From RSA9 sp036381195 (GTDB lineage: Bacteria > Gemmatimonadota > Gemmatimonadetes > Longimicrobiales > RSA9), in assembly GCA_036381195.1 (NCBI GenBank), contig DASVDH010000089.1, positions 1-64,000 of the forward strand: DNA of 64,000 nt, in the 5' to 3' direction. This document shows positions 36,301-45,004 of the stretch, one piece after another (the stretch's first letter is position 1; every line of letters begins with the position of its first letter). A program made the position numbers and the translations under genes. Below the pieces are notes generated by a model. It did not search any database. It was not told the DNA's origin and was given only the letters and a program-made list of their open reading frames with translations.

Positions 36301-37212
36301 ATGTCCGCACCCGATTACGCCGTCCGCGAGTCGCGCCACGCCGGGATCCGCCGCGTGCTCGCGGTCACGCTGGCCGCCAACCTCGCCGTCGTCCTCGCCA
36401 AGGCGATCGCCGGGATCCGGAGCGGCTCGCTCAGCGTGCTCGCCGACGCGGCCCACTCCTCCGTGGACGGGTTCAACAACCTGATGGGCCTCCTGCTCGC
36501 GCGCGTCGCCGCGCAGGCGCCCGACGAGCAGCACCCCTACGGCCACGCCAAGTTCGAGACGCTCGGCGCGCTCGCGATCGTCGCCTTCCTCTCCATCACC
36601 GTCTACGAGCTGGTGGGGACGGCGATCGGGCGGCTGGTCGCGGGCACGGCACAGCCGGATGCGACGCCGGCGGTCATGGCGGTCATGGCCGTCTCCGCCG
36701 TCGTCAGCGCGGTCGTCAGCCGCTACGAGGAGCGCCGCGGCCGTGAGCTCAGGAGCGAGCTGCTCACCGCGGACGCGGCGCACACGCGCTCGGACTTCTA
36801 CGCGTCGCTGACCGTGCTCGTCGGGCTGGGCCTCGTGGCCGCGGGCTACCCGCGCGCGGACGCCGCCTTCACCCTGCTCATCGCCCTGGTCATCGCGCGC
36901 GCGGGCTGGCGCATCCTGCTCACCACCGTGCCCGTGCTGGTGGACGAACGCGCGGTCGAGGAGAAGACGATCCGCCGCATCGCGGTGGACACGCCGGGCG
37001 TCGCGGACTGCTACAGCGTGCGCTCCCGCGGCCGCGAGGGCGAGATCTTCGCCGAGCTGACGATCGCCGTCGCGCGCACGATGGACGTCGAGAGCGCGCA
37101 CGCGATCGCGGACGAAGTCGAGCGCCGCGTCGCCGCCGGGGTCGGCGCGCGCGAGGTCGTCGTCCACATCGAGCCGTACACGGAGGAGGAAGCAGAGGAA
37201 GGAGGCGGCTGA
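36301..37212 (+). CDS. Cation diffusion facilitator (CDF) metal exporter
   Basis: 303 residues from ATG 36301. The metal site is visible: LADAAHSSVDGFNNL in helix II and TADAAHTRSDFYAS in helix V, with HPYGHAKFETLG in the helix II-III loop. Six membrane helices are followed by a cytoplasmic ferredoxin-like domain (from about 215) ending VVVHIEPY. CDF proteins export Zn, Fe, Mn or Co by proton antiport. AAGGAG abuts the ATG directly, closer than optimal. It lies 26 bp before the methyltransferase gene in the same orientation. Confidence 0.95.
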   Translation: MSAPDYAVRESRHAGIRRVLAVTLAANLAVVLAKAIAGIRSGSLSVLADAAHSSVDGFNNLMGLLLARVAAQAPDEQHPYGHAKFETLGALAIVAFLSITVYELVGTAIGRLVAGTAQPDATPAVMAVMAVSAVVSAVVSRYEERRGRELRSELLTADAAHTRSDFYASLTVLVGLGLVAAGYPRADAAFTLLIALVIARAGWRILLTTVPVLVDERAVEEKTIRRIAVDTPGVADCYSVRSRGREGEIFAELTIAVARTMDVESAHAIADEVERRVAAGVGAREVVVHIEPYTEEEAEEGGG

Positions 37213-37238
37213 CCCGTGTCCACCCGGGCCCCGCGCAC

Positions 37239-37937
37239 GTGAGACCGCTGCCCCGCCGCGTGCACGCGGCCGAGTACCTGGACGAGCCGGGCCACGACCC
37301 GCGCGAGCTCGAGGCCAGTCTGGGGCACGTCGCCGCGGTCAACCGCTGGCTCGGCGGCACGCGCGCCGTGCTGCGCCACGTGCTGCCCCTCCTCTCACCG
37401 GACCGCACCACGCACATCCTGGACGTGGGCACCGGCGCGGCGGACATCCCGCGCTCGATCGTCCACGCCGCTCGCCGGAGGAACCTCGCCGTCCGCGTCG
37501 TCGCCGCGGACCTGCACCCGCAGATCCTCGCCATCGCGCGCCGCGAGACGGCGGCCTACCCGGAGATCACCGTCGAGCGCGCGGACGCGCTCGGGCTCCC
37601 CTACCCGGACGACGCGTTCGATCTCGCGCTGCTCTCGCTCACGCTGCATCACTTCGAGGAGGAGGACCAGGTGCGGGCGCTGCGGGAGCTGGCGCGCGTC
37701 TCGCGGGGCGCCGTCGTCGTGAACGAGCTGCTCCGCTCGCGCGCGAACTACCTCGGCGCGCGCCTGCTCGCCGCCACGCTCTGGCGCCGCAACCGCCTCA
37801 CGCGCCACGACGGCCCGCTCTCCGTGCTCCGCGCGTTCACGCCGCCCGAGCTGCTCGCGCGCGCGTGCGACGCCGGGCTGCGCGAGCCACGCGTGCACCG
37901 CCACTTCTTCCAGCGACTCGTGCTGGTCGCGCGATGA
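37239..37937 (+). CDS. SAM-dependent methyltransferase (class I)
   Basis: 232 residues. SAM motif I is HILDVGTGAADIPRSI at about 59-74, followed by VVAADLHPQILAIAR (motif II acidic residue), ERADALGLPYPDDAFDLALLSLTLHHF (post I/motif IV) and RVSRGAVVVNELLRS. It most resembles UbiE/small-molecule O- or C-methyltransferases. The stop overlaps the FAD oxidoreductase start by ATGA. With that gene, an SRPBCC protein and a ketosynthase it forms a coupled four-gene operon that probably modifies a polyketide- or fatty-acid-like product. Substrate unknown. Confidence 0.88.
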   Translation: MRPLPRRVHAAEYLDEPGHDPRELEASLGHVAAVNRWLGGTRAVLRHVLPLLSPDRTTHILDVGTGAADIPRSIVHAARRRNLAVRVVAADLHPQILAIARRETAAYPEITVERADALGLPYPDDAFDLALLSLTLHHFEEEDQVRALRELARVSRGAVVVNELLRSRANYLGARLLAATLWRRNRLTRHDGPLSVLRAFTPPELLARACDAGLREPRVHRHFFQRLVLVAR

Positions 37938-39208
37938 GCGCCTGCTGCGATGCGATCGTCGTCGGTGCCGGGCCCGCCGGCTCCGCCACGGCGCTGCTGC
38001 TCGCGCGCGCCGGCCACCACGTGCTGCTGCTCGACCGCCGCCACTTCCCCCGCGCCAAGCCCTGCGGCGACTGCCTCAGCCCCGAGGCCGCCCGCGTGCT
38101 GGACCGCCTCGGCCTGCTCGCGGACGTGCAGGCCGCTCGCCCCGCACGGCTCGCGGGCTGGCGCATCGTCGCCCCCGCGGGTCACGCCTTCGAGGCGGCA
38201 TTCGCCGCGTTCGCGAACGGCGACCCGCGCCTCGAGACCGCGATCGCGATCCGCCGCGAGGCGCTCGACACCGTGCTGCTCGCGGGCGCGCGCCGGGCCG
38301 GCGCCGTGGTGCGCACCGGCCTCCACGTCACGGACCTGCTCCGCGATGCGCGCGGCAACGTCGCCGGCATCCTGGCGCGAGACGAAGACGGCGCCTCGCT
38401 CCGCCTCCATGCTCGCCTCGTCATCGGCGCGGATGGGCTGCGCTCCGTGGTCGCGCGGCGGCTCGGGCTGGTCCGCCGGGGGCCGCGGCTACGCAAGCTC
38501 TCGCTCACCGCGCACGTGCGCGGCATGGCCGGCCCCGGCCGGCTGGGCGAGATGCACCTCGCGGCTGGCGCGTGCGCGGGCGTCGCCCCCGTCGAGGAGC
38601 CGGAGGGCGACGACGCCGCCTCCGCCCCCCTCGCGAACGTCACGCTCGTCGTGGACGCAGCCCGCTTCGGCCGCGAGGCCGCACGCGACCCGCTCGCGCT
38701 GTTCCGCGCCATGCTCGCGCGCTTCCCCGCCCTCGCCCCGCGCCTGCCGCTGCTCGAGCCGCGGCTCCACCTGCTCGCCTCCGGCCCCTTCGATTGGCCC
38801 ACACGCACGGTCGTGGCGGACGGCGCCGCGCTCGTCGGCGATGCCGCCGGCTACTTCGACCCGTTCACGGGCCAGGGCATCTACCAGGCGCTCGCGGGCG
38901 CCGAGCTGCTCGCGGAGGAGGCCGACCTCGCGCTGCGCGAGGGCGACGTCTCCGCGCGCGCGCTCCGGCGCTACGCCGCCCGCCGGCGCCGCATGCTCCG
39001 CGGCGCGCGCATCCTCCAGCACCTGATCGACCACGTGATCCGCCGCCCCGTCCTCGCCGACGCCGCGATCCGTCGGCTCGCCCGCGCCCCGGCCGCGGCC
39101 GCCGCGCTCATCGCCGCGACCGGGGACATGCTGCCGCCCGGCCGCTTGCTTTCTCCCGACGTCGCGCTATCCTTCCTGCTCGGTTCCCTCCGAGCGGAGG
39201 CCCCATGA
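37934..39208 (+). CDS. FAD-dependent oxidoreductase, geranylgeranyl-reductase-like
   Basis: 424 residues from ATG 37934. The Rossmann FAD motif VVGAGPAGSATALLLARAG is at 9-27, then PCGDCLSPEAARVLDRLGL (the PCG segment of the geranylgeranyl reductase/halogenase group), GADGLRS, and VGDAAGYFDPFTGQGIYQAL (GD motif binding the ribityl chain). Members reduce isoprenoid double bonds or hydroxylate/halogenate aromatic substrates. It has no halogenase WxWxIP motif that I can see. It is embedded in the methyltransferase-ketosynthase operon with 4-nt overlaps on both sides. Confidence 0.9.
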   Translation: MSACCDAIVVGAGPAGSATALLLARAGHHVLLLDRRHFPRAKPCGDCLSPEAARVLDRLGLLADVQAARPARLAGWRIVAPAGHAFEAAFAAFANGDPRLETAIAIRREALDTVLLAGARRAGAVVRTGLHVTDLLRDARGNVAGILARDEDGASLRLHARLVIGADGLRSVVARRLGLVRRGPRLRKLSLTAHVRGMAGPGRLGEMHLAAGACAGVAPVEEPEGDDAASAPLANVTLVVDAARFGREAARDPLALFRAMLARFPALAPRLPLLEPRLHLLASGPFDWPTRTVVADGAALVGDAAGYFDPFTGQGIYQALAGAELLAEEADLALREGDVSARALRRYAARRRRMLRGARILQHLIDHVIRRPVLADAAIRRLARAPAAAAALIAATGDMLPPGRLLSPDVALSFLLGSLRAEAP

Positions 39209-39852
39209 TCGCAGTCGACGAGCGCCTCGTGCGCGCGCCGGCCCACATCTGCTTCCACGTCGCCGCCGACGTCGAGCGCTGGCCCGAGATCCTGCCGCAC
39301 TACCGCTACGTGCGCTTCCGCGAAAGACGAGGACCCGCCAGCGGCGTCGTCGAGATGGCCGCGTGGCGGCACTTCGGCGGCCCGGTCCGTTATCCGACCT
39401 GGTGGGTCTCCGAGATGCGCGGCGAGCCGGACCAGCCTGCCGTGCGCTACCGTCACATCGAGGGCATCACCCGCGGCATGGACGTGATCTGGGAGTTCCA
39501 CCCGGAGGCCGAGAACGTCACGCGGGTGCGCATCGTCCACACCTGGGCCGGGCCGCGCTGGCCCCTGATCGGCGGCATCGCCGCCGACCTCGTCATCGGG
39601 CCGCACTTCATCAGCGCGATCGCGCAGCGGACGCTGGCCGGTGTGGGGCAGGAAGCCGAGCGGCGGGCGCGCGCGGGCGAGGAGCGCGGCGGAGGAGGCC
39701 GGGATCGGCCGCCTCACGGCGCGGGCCTCGTGGTGGCCCCCGGGCACGGCCAGGAAACGGGTCCGGCAGATCAGGCCGTGCCGGACGTGGCCGGCACCGG
39801 CACGAGCTCCGCGCCGGACGTGGCCGGCGCCGGCGGCGGAGGCCGACCGTGA
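39205..39852 (+). CDS. SRPBCC (polyketide cyclase/START-like) protein
   Basis: 215 residues from ATG 39205 (ATGA overlap upstream). Residues 1-145 carry the START/Bet v1-like fold: VRAPAHICFHVAADVERWPEILPHY at the start, then VIWEFHPEAENVTRVRIVHTW and PHFISAIAQRTLAGV in the long C-terminal helix. A Gly/Ala-rich tail of about 70 residues follows, likely disordered. Family members cyclise or dehydrate polyketides, carry hydrophobic ligands or act as coenzyme Q-binding COQ10-like proteins. In this operon a cyclase/aromatase role on the ketosynthase product is a reasonable guess. Confidence 0.8.
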   Translation: MIAVDERLVRAPAHICFHVAADVERWPEILPHYRYVRFRERRGPASGVVEMAAWRHFGGPVRYPTWWVSEMRGEPDQPAVRYRHIEGITRGMDVIWEFHPEAENVTRVRIVHTWAGPRWPLIGGIAADLVIGPHFISAIAQRTLAGVGQEAERRARAGEERGGGGRDRPPHGAGLVVAPGHGQETGPADQAVPDVAGTGTSSAPDVAGAGGGGRP

Positions 39853-41228
39853 GCGGACCCGGCTGGCGAGACGGGGCGAACCGCCCGCCCGGGGCCGGCG
39901 CTGACGATCGCGCCGGCGCGCACGCATCGAACGGCGGCCGTGCTTCCGGCACCACGGCACCCGGCGCCGCCGGCGGATCCAACGGCACGGCCCGCTTCCA
40001 CCGCGTCGCCATCACGGGGCTCGGCCCCATCACCGCAGCCGGCATCGGCACGGAAGGCCTGTGGGAGGGTCTGCGCCGGGAGCGCTCGCCCATCCGCCGC
40101 GTGACTCGCTTCGATCCGTCGCCCTGGCGCTCCCGTATCGCCGCCGAGGTGGACGACTTCGAGCCCGAGCGCTACATGGATGTGAAGACGGCGCGCCGCC
40201 TCGATCGCTACTCCCAGTTCTCCATCGCCGCCGCCCGCCTCGCCCTCGAAGATGCCCGCCTCGACTCCACCCGCCTCGAGCCCGACCGCGTCGCCGTGCA
40301 GATCGGCTCCGCCCTCGGCGGCATCGCGTACGCCGAGCAGCAGATGGCCAACCTCATGACCAGCGGCATCCGCGCCGTGGACCCGCGGGTCGCGCTCACC
40401 ACCTTCGGCGGCGCGGCGAGCTGCTCCATCGCCATCGAGTTCGGCTTCACCGGCGCAAACGCCACCAACGCCATGTCCTGCGCCTCCGGCACCATCGCGC
40501 TCGGCGAGGCCTGGCGCCTGATCCGCGAGGGCGAGGCTGACGTCGCGATCGCCGGCGGCGTCGAGGCGCCGCTCGCGCCCCTCTGCTTCGGCGCCTTCGC
40601 CATCATCCGTGCCATGTCCACGCGCAACGAGGACCCGGAGCGCGCCTGCCGCCCGTTCGACCGCGAGCGTGACGGCTTCGTCATGGGGGAGGGCGCGTGT
40701 GCGCTCGTGCTCGAACGCTGGGATCGCGCCGAGGCCCGCGGCGCACGCATCTACGCCGAGCTCGCCGGCTACGCCAACACCAACGACGCCCACCACATGA
40801 CCGCGCCCCGGCCCGATGGCGCGCAGGCCGCCCGCGCCATGCGCGCCGCCCTGGATGCCGCCGGCGTCCGGCCGGAGGAGGTGGATTACATCAGCCCCCA
40901 CGGCTCCTCCACGCCGCTCAACGACAGCACGGAGACGTTCGCCATCAAGCAGGTCTTCGGCGAGCACGCGTACCGGGTCCCGATCAGCGGGACCAAACCC
41001 TACCATGCCCACGCGCTCGGCGCCTCCGGCGCCATCGAGGCGGCCATCGCGTGCCTCGCGATCGAGCGCGGCTGGATCCCGCCCACCCTCAACCTCGAGC
41101 GGCCGGACGAGGCCTGCGACCTCGATTACGTCCCCGGCCAGGGCCGCGAGCACCGTCCCCGCGTCGTCATCTCCAACTCGTTCGGCTTCGGCGGGATCAA
41201 CGCCTGCCTGGTGCTGAAGGGCGCCTGA
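39849..41228 (+). CDS. Beta-ketoacyl-ACP synthase (FabF/KAS II-like)
   Basis: 459 residues from GTG 39849 (GTGA overlap). A Gly/Ala/Ser-rich leader of about 48 residues precedes the fold, which starts RVAITGLGPITAAG. The catalytic set is complete: Cys211 (NAMSCASGTIALGEA), His351 (SPHGSSTPLND), Lys383 and His388 (KPYHAHALGASGAIE). It condenses an acyl starter with malonyl-ACP. The operon lacks ACP, ketoreductase and dehydratase genes, so it must borrow carriers from fatty-acid synthesis or have a narrow role. It is probably a secondary-metabolism or specialised-lipid ketosynthase rather than the housekeeping FabF, given its partners. Confidence 0.92.
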   Translation: MSGPGWRDGANRPPGAGADDRAGAHASNGGRASGTTAPGAAGGSNGTARFHRVAITGLGPITAAGIGTEGLWEGLRRERSPIRRVTRFDPSPWRSRIAAEVDDFEPERYMDVKTARRLDRYSQFSIAAARLALEDARLDSTRLEPDRVAVQIGSALGGIAYAEQQMANLMTSGIRAVDPRVALTTFGGAASCSIAIEFGFTGANATNAMSCASGTIALGEAWRLIREGEADVAIAGGVEAPLAPLCFGAFAIIRAMSTRNEDPERACRPFDRERDGFVMGEGACALVLERWDRAEARGARIYAELAGYANTNDAHHMTAPRPDGAQAARAMRAALDAAGVRPEEVDYISPHGSSTPLNDSTETFAIKQVFGEHAYRVPISGTKPYHAHALGASGAIEAAIACLAIERGWIPPTLNLERPDEACDLDYVPGQGREHRPRVVISNSFGFGGINACLVLKGA

Positions 41229-41820
41229 CGCCCCGCGCTCGCGGACGCCGCGCCCGGCCCTCTCGTGCGCCTGGAAGAGCTGCCCTGACGGCCCTGCGGA
41301 CGCCCCCGCGTCCGGCGCTCTCGCGCGCCTGGAGGAGCTGCTCCGACGGCTCCGCGGACGCGGGCGCCGGCGGCCGGCCTTCTCGCACGCCTGGAAGAGC
41401 TGCCGCGGCGGCCCCACGGCCGCGGACGCCGAGGCCGCGCCGCGTGCTCTCGCGGCGGCGGCGCCGGGCGCTATCGCCGCAGCAGCCGTGTGCTCTCGCT
41501 ACGGCCGCCGGGCGGGCGGTCTCGCCGCAGCCGCTGGGCGCGTTGCGGGCCCGGGGCGTCGGCCTCAGCGGCCACCCGGGCGTCGGGCCCTGGCGCGCGT
41601 GCCCGGGTAGCGGGCGGGGCGGCGGCCCAGCCTCTGCGTTGTGCACGTAAGTGGCGTCACGGCGGGCTCTTGCGTCGTTTCTGGGGCGGCGGTCGGTTGC
41701 GGTGGCAGGAATCATGCACCATGGCCTCCCGCCCGGGAACATATGGCGGCCCGGGCGCGGCACGCCGGCGCAACAGGTACCGGCGAGTGGTTTCAAGACC
41801 GCATGGAAAAGGGAGGTCCC
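41229..41820. repeat. Intergenic region with a roughly 60-bp tandem repeat
   Basis: 592 bp without a convincing gene. Three copies of TCTCG(T/C)(G/A)CGCCTGGA(A/G)GAGCTG start at 41261, 41319 and 41381, offsets of 58 and 62 bp, each followed by GC-rich text containing GCGGACGC. A more degenerate copy may begin near 41443. The end of the region supplies the leader of the next gene, with GGGAGGTCCC before ATG 41821. In-frame translation gives Arg/Ala/Pro-rich shadow peptides only. Confidence 0.55.
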
Positions 41821-43245
41821 ATGCATCTACTCCTCCGGGCGGCCGCGACCGCGGCGATCCTCTTGCCGCTGGCCGTCGCGCCCGTCTCCGCTCAGAACTA
41901 CCGCGGCGCCTTCGGCATCTACGGCGGCGGCGTCTGGTTCAGCGACCTGAACAGCAACGGAGGATTCGACTTCGGAGACTTCATCTTCGATGATGATTTC
42001 ATCTTCGACGACATCTTCTTCTTCACCACTCCGGCTGACCTGTCGCTCAGCTCGGGGTGGATCGTCGGGTCGCAGCTCGAATACTGGTTCGGCAACGGCC
42101 GGTTCGGGCTCCGCGCCAACGGGTCCTACACGGAGCGTCCCTTCGATGTCGACTTCGACTTCTTCGATGAGATCATCGATGATGATATCGATGGAGACAT
42201 CGATGATGAGTTCTTCTTCGACTTCGATGACGAGTTCGGGGACGTGAACGTCTGGTTCCTCGACGGCGACCTGATGTTCCGCCTGCTGAGGCCCGAGCGC
42301 AATCGCACCTTCGCGCCGTACCTCACGCTCGGTGCGGGCGCCGTGATCTACAACCCGGCCGGCGACAACCCGATCATCATCCCGGCGGCCAACGCGATCT
42401 TCGGGGATTTCGAGTTCGTCGACATCGATGAGGATGATGACTTCGACATCATCGAGCTCTCGGGCGACAACGACGAGACCGAGTTCGCGCTGGTGTTCGG
42501 GATCGGCACGGACATCCTCCCGGCGGGCTTCCGCCTGGGCGGCATGGGGCTGGGGCTGCGGCTCGAGCTGGTCGACCACTACGTGTTCGACTCGCCGGCC
42601 AAGCCGATCTTCGGCGACGACGACTTCGACGGCGTCCACAACGTCCGCCTGACGGCGGGCCTGCACGCGCTGTTCGGCCGTCTGTTCCCGGAGCCGGTCG
42701 CGATCGTCACGCCGCCCGCTCCGCCGCCACCTCCGCCGCCGCCCGCGGAGGAGAGGGTCACGGTCTGCGTGATCGACCCGCAGACGGGTGAGATCCGCGA
42801 GATCTCGGCCATCTACATGCCCAGCACCGGCGACACGCTGGTCATGATGAACGGCGACCGCGTCGACCTCGAGACGGCGTACCCGACGACGGCGTCCGTG
42901 TACGCGCGTAACGCGAGCTGGTTCATCGCGGGCCAGCCGCTGGCGATCGACGTGATGGGGCAGCGGTACGAGTGGGTCACCTTCGGCGGCACGCGCATCA
43001 TCGATCCGGATGACCTCGTCCTCATCGGCCGCGTCAACGGGCTGCCCGTCTACGCGGACGCGGACGACGTCGCCACCGTGCGCGGCAGGCTCGACGGCGA
43101 TAACGAGCTCGAGGTCATCCTCGAACGGGACGCGGAGGTGCGCGAGGTGATCGACGACCTCGACGTCGTGTACGTCGCGGTCGACATCAACTGCGTTTTC
43201 CAGCCGCTCCGCCGGCTCGAGGAGGTCCGCAAGGTGCGCGGATGA
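41821..43245 (+). CDS. Secreted Asp/Phe-rich protein, probable beta-barrel N-terminus
   Basis: 474 residues from ATG 41821, with AAGGGAGG a few nt upstream. Residues 1-24 are a signal peptide ending PVSAQ. The N-terminal half has outer-membrane-barrel-like strands (GAFGIYGGGVWF, GWIVGSQLEYWFG, YLTLGAGAVIY) interrupted by three clusters of alternating Asp and Phe/Ile at about 48-68, 108-142 and 194-222. The DNA there is rich in GATGAT and TTC codons. A poly-Pro linker near 297-309 leads to a C-terminal domain of about 165 residues with VTVCVIDPQTGEIREI and YEWVTFGGTRII. The clusters might bind Ca2+ or polycations. No family recognised. Confidence 0.7.
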   Translation: MHLLLRAAATAAILLPLAVAPVSAQNYRGAFGIYGGGVWFSDLNSNGGFDFGDFIFDDDFIFDDIFFFTTPADLSLSSGWIVGSQLEYWFGNGRFGLRANGSYTERPFDVDFDFFDEIIDDDIDGDIDDEFFFDFDDEFGDVNVWFLDGDLMFRLLRPERNRTFAPYLTLGAGAVIYNPAGDNPIIIPAANAIFGDFEFVDIDEDDDFDIIELSGDNDETEFALVFGIGTDILPAGFRLGGMGLGLRLELVDHYVFDSPAKPIFGDDDFDGVHNVRLTAGLHALFGRLFPEPVAIVTPPAPPPPPPPPAEERVTVCVIDPQTGEIREISAIYMPSTGDTLVMMNGDRVDLETAYPTTASVYARNASWFIAGQPLAIDVMGQRYEWVTFGGTRIIDPDDLVLIGRVNGLPVYADADDVATVRGRLDGDNELEVILERDAEVREVIDDLDVVYVAVDINCVFQPLRRLEEVRKVRG

Positions 43246-43275
43246 TCGCGCTCGCGGATCGATCCTGACTCGATC

Positions 43276-43307
43276 TCGAGGCCCGGCCGGTGCTGGTCGG
43301 GCCTCGA
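43276..43307. terminator. Hairpin downstream of the Asp/Phe-rich gene
   Basis: Arms TCGAGGCCCG (43276-43285) and CGGGCCTCGA (43298-43307) pair perfectly over 10 bp with a 12-nt loop, 30 bp after the stop codon at 43245. No U-run follows. The position and stem suggest a transcript end. Confidence 0.5.
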
Positions 43308-43418
43308 TCCATCTCCCCGCGCTTGCGGCAACTCACGCTGTCGCGCTACCTTCGAGGCAATGGCCGCGTGTGCCTCTCCCCCTCCGTCGGCTGCGCGCTG
43401 CGCAGCCCCAGTCCGGTC

Positions 43419-44375
43419 ATGAGTGGTCCGCTGATCCTCCTGGGACAACTCCTCGGAACCTCGTTCGCTACCGGCCTCAGTCTCTACGCGACCGTGGCCG
43501 CCCTCGGACTCGCCGCGCGCTTCGGCTGGATCCCACCACTCCCGCCGGAGCTCGCCGGCCTGAGCCACGTGCTCGTCATCGCCACCGCCGCGCTGCTCTT
43601 CCTCGTCGAGTTCCTCGTGGACAAGATCCGCTACGCGGACTCCCTCTGGGATACCCTCCACACGTTCATCCGCCCGCCCGCGGCGGCGCTGCTCGGCGCC
43701 GCGCTCCTCGGCGAGCTCCCGCTCGAGCCCCGCCTCCTCGGTGCCGCCCTCGCGGGCGCCGCCGCCTTCGTCGCCCACGGCACCAAGGCCGGCCTCCGCC
43801 TCGCCATTCACGCCTCCACCCTGAAGCGCGCAGGGCCCGCCGTCAGCCTCGCCGAGGACATCGCCGCCTGCGGCCTCGTCATCCTCGCGATGCGATCCCC
43901 GACCGCGGCCCTCGCCCTCGCCACCGGCTGGCTGGTCCTCGCCGCCCTCTTCGGCCCGCGACTCTGGCGCGCCTTCGTCTTCGGGCTCCGCGCCCTCCTC
44001 GCCCACGGCCGGGCCTTCCTCTCGCCCGGGCGCTGGCGCGAGCACGACGAGCTGCCGCCCTCCATGCGCGCCCTGCTCCCGGCCCCCGACCTCGGCGCCG
44101 CCCCCCCGCGCGCCACCCGCGCCGCCATCAGCGGCCTCGACGGCCTCGGCGCCTATCGCAACGGCTGGCTGGTCATCACACCGGGCGGCCCCGTCTTCCT
44201 CTACCGCACCCTGCTCCGGCCACGGTCCGTCGCCCTGCCACGGACCGCCGGCGCGCAGGTCCGGCACGGCGTCCTCGCCGACATCGTCCAGCTCGACCTC
44301 CGGGGCCGTCGCTGCACGCTCTACCTCCTCAAGGATGGCCCGCCCGTCGAGCTCGCCATCGCAGACCTCTCGTGA
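43419..44375 (+). CDS. DUF4126-like membrane protein
   Basis: 318 residues from ATG 43419. About five membrane helices occupy the first 190 residues, with GTSFATGLSLYATVAALGLAARFGWI, then LLFLVEFLVDKIRYADSLWDTLHTFIRPPAAALLG and VSLAEDIAACGLVILA, the pattern of DUF4126. A soluble C-terminal domain (from about 220) has GLDGLGAYRNGWLVITPGGPVFLYRT, which looks like a PH- or SH3-like beta region. Function unknown. Its stop lies next to the carboxymuconolactone-decarboxylase-like start, so the two are likely co-translated. Confidence 0.75.
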   Translation: MSGPLILLGQLLGTSFATGLSLYATVAALGLAARFGWIPPLPPELAGLSHVLVIATAALLFLVEFLVDKIRYADSLWDTLHTFIRPPAAALLGAALLGELPLEPRLLGAALAGAAAFVAHGTKAGLRLAIHASTLKRAGPAVSLAEDIAACGLVILAMRSPTAALALATGWLVLAALFGPRLWRAFVFGLRALLAHGRAFLSPGRWREHDELPPSMRALLPAPDLGAAPPRATRAAISGLDGLGAYRNGWLVITPGGPVFLYRTLLRPRSVALPRTAGAQVRHGVLADIVQLDLRGRRCTLYLLKDGPPVELAIADLS

Positions 44376-44383
44376 CGGTGACC

Positions 44384-44728
44384 ATGAGTCTCGAACACTT
44401 CCACGAGTTCCGCGAGAAGCTCAATCAGCGCATCCTCGCCCAGGGCAACCTTGAGATCCGGCGCTTCTGGGCCCTCGACTCCCGGGTTTACGAGGACGGC
44501 GCCCTCGACGCGCGCACCAAGGAGCTGCTCGGCCTCGTCGCTTCCCTCGTCCTCCGCTGCGACGACTGCATCACCTACCACCTCGTCCGCTGCGCCGAGC
44601 TGGGCTTCTCCGACGACGAGCTGTTCGAGGCCTTCTCCGTCGGCCTCGTGGTCGGCGGCTCCATCGTCATTCCCCACCTCCGCCGCGCCGTCGCCTCCCT
44701 CGACGAGCTCCGGGCCTCCCGCGGCTGA
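44384..44728 (+). CDS. Carboxymuconolactone decarboxylase/AhpD-like protein
   Basis: 114 residues from ATG 44384; a GTG at 44372 overlapping the previous stop (GTGA) would add four residues. It has the AhpD-like helical core with DARTKELLGLVASLVLRCDDCITYHLVRC, where CxxC is the redox-active pair, and ELFEAFSVGLVVGGSIVIPHLRRAV. Members are peroxidase-associated reductases or gamma-carboxymuconolactone decarboxylases; the CxxC and nearby His favour the alkylhydroperoxidase-like type. No peroxiredoxin gene is adjacent. Confidence 0.88.
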   Translation: MSLEHFHEFREKLNQRILAQGNLEIRRFWALDSRVYEDGALDARTKELLGLVASLVLRCDDCITYHLVRCAELGFSDDELFEAFSVGLVVGGSIVIPHLRRAVASLDELRASRG

Positions 44729-44742
44729 GCGGCCCCGGGGAC

Positions 44743-44820
44743 GCCAGCGGCCTCGGGAGGCGCCAGCGGCCTCGGGAGGCGCCAGCGGCCCTGGGAGCGC
44801 CAGCGGCCCTGGGAGGCGCC
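44743..44820. repeat. Tandem repeat, 19-bp unit
   Basis: Four copies of GCCAGCGGCC(T/C)(C/T)GGGAGGC begin at 44743, 44762, 44781 and 44799 (offsets 19, 19 and 18). They start right after the stop of the AhpD-like gene. The array lies in a 567-bp spacer before the second sigma gene and encodes nothing recognisable. Confidence 0.75.
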
Positions 44821-45004
44821 CGGCGCGCCCCGGGCCGCGGTGCCGGCATGGGCCGGCAGGCGAGCCAGCGAGCCCCCGCCGCTGGGCGCCCGAGGCCTCC
44901 GCACCGGTGCGGGGGCACGGGCCGACCCGCGAGCCGGAGAGCGCCCGAGCGCACGTCGCAGCCGCAGTGCGGCCCCGCGCTGGCCGCCGTTCCGGGACTC
45001 ATGC

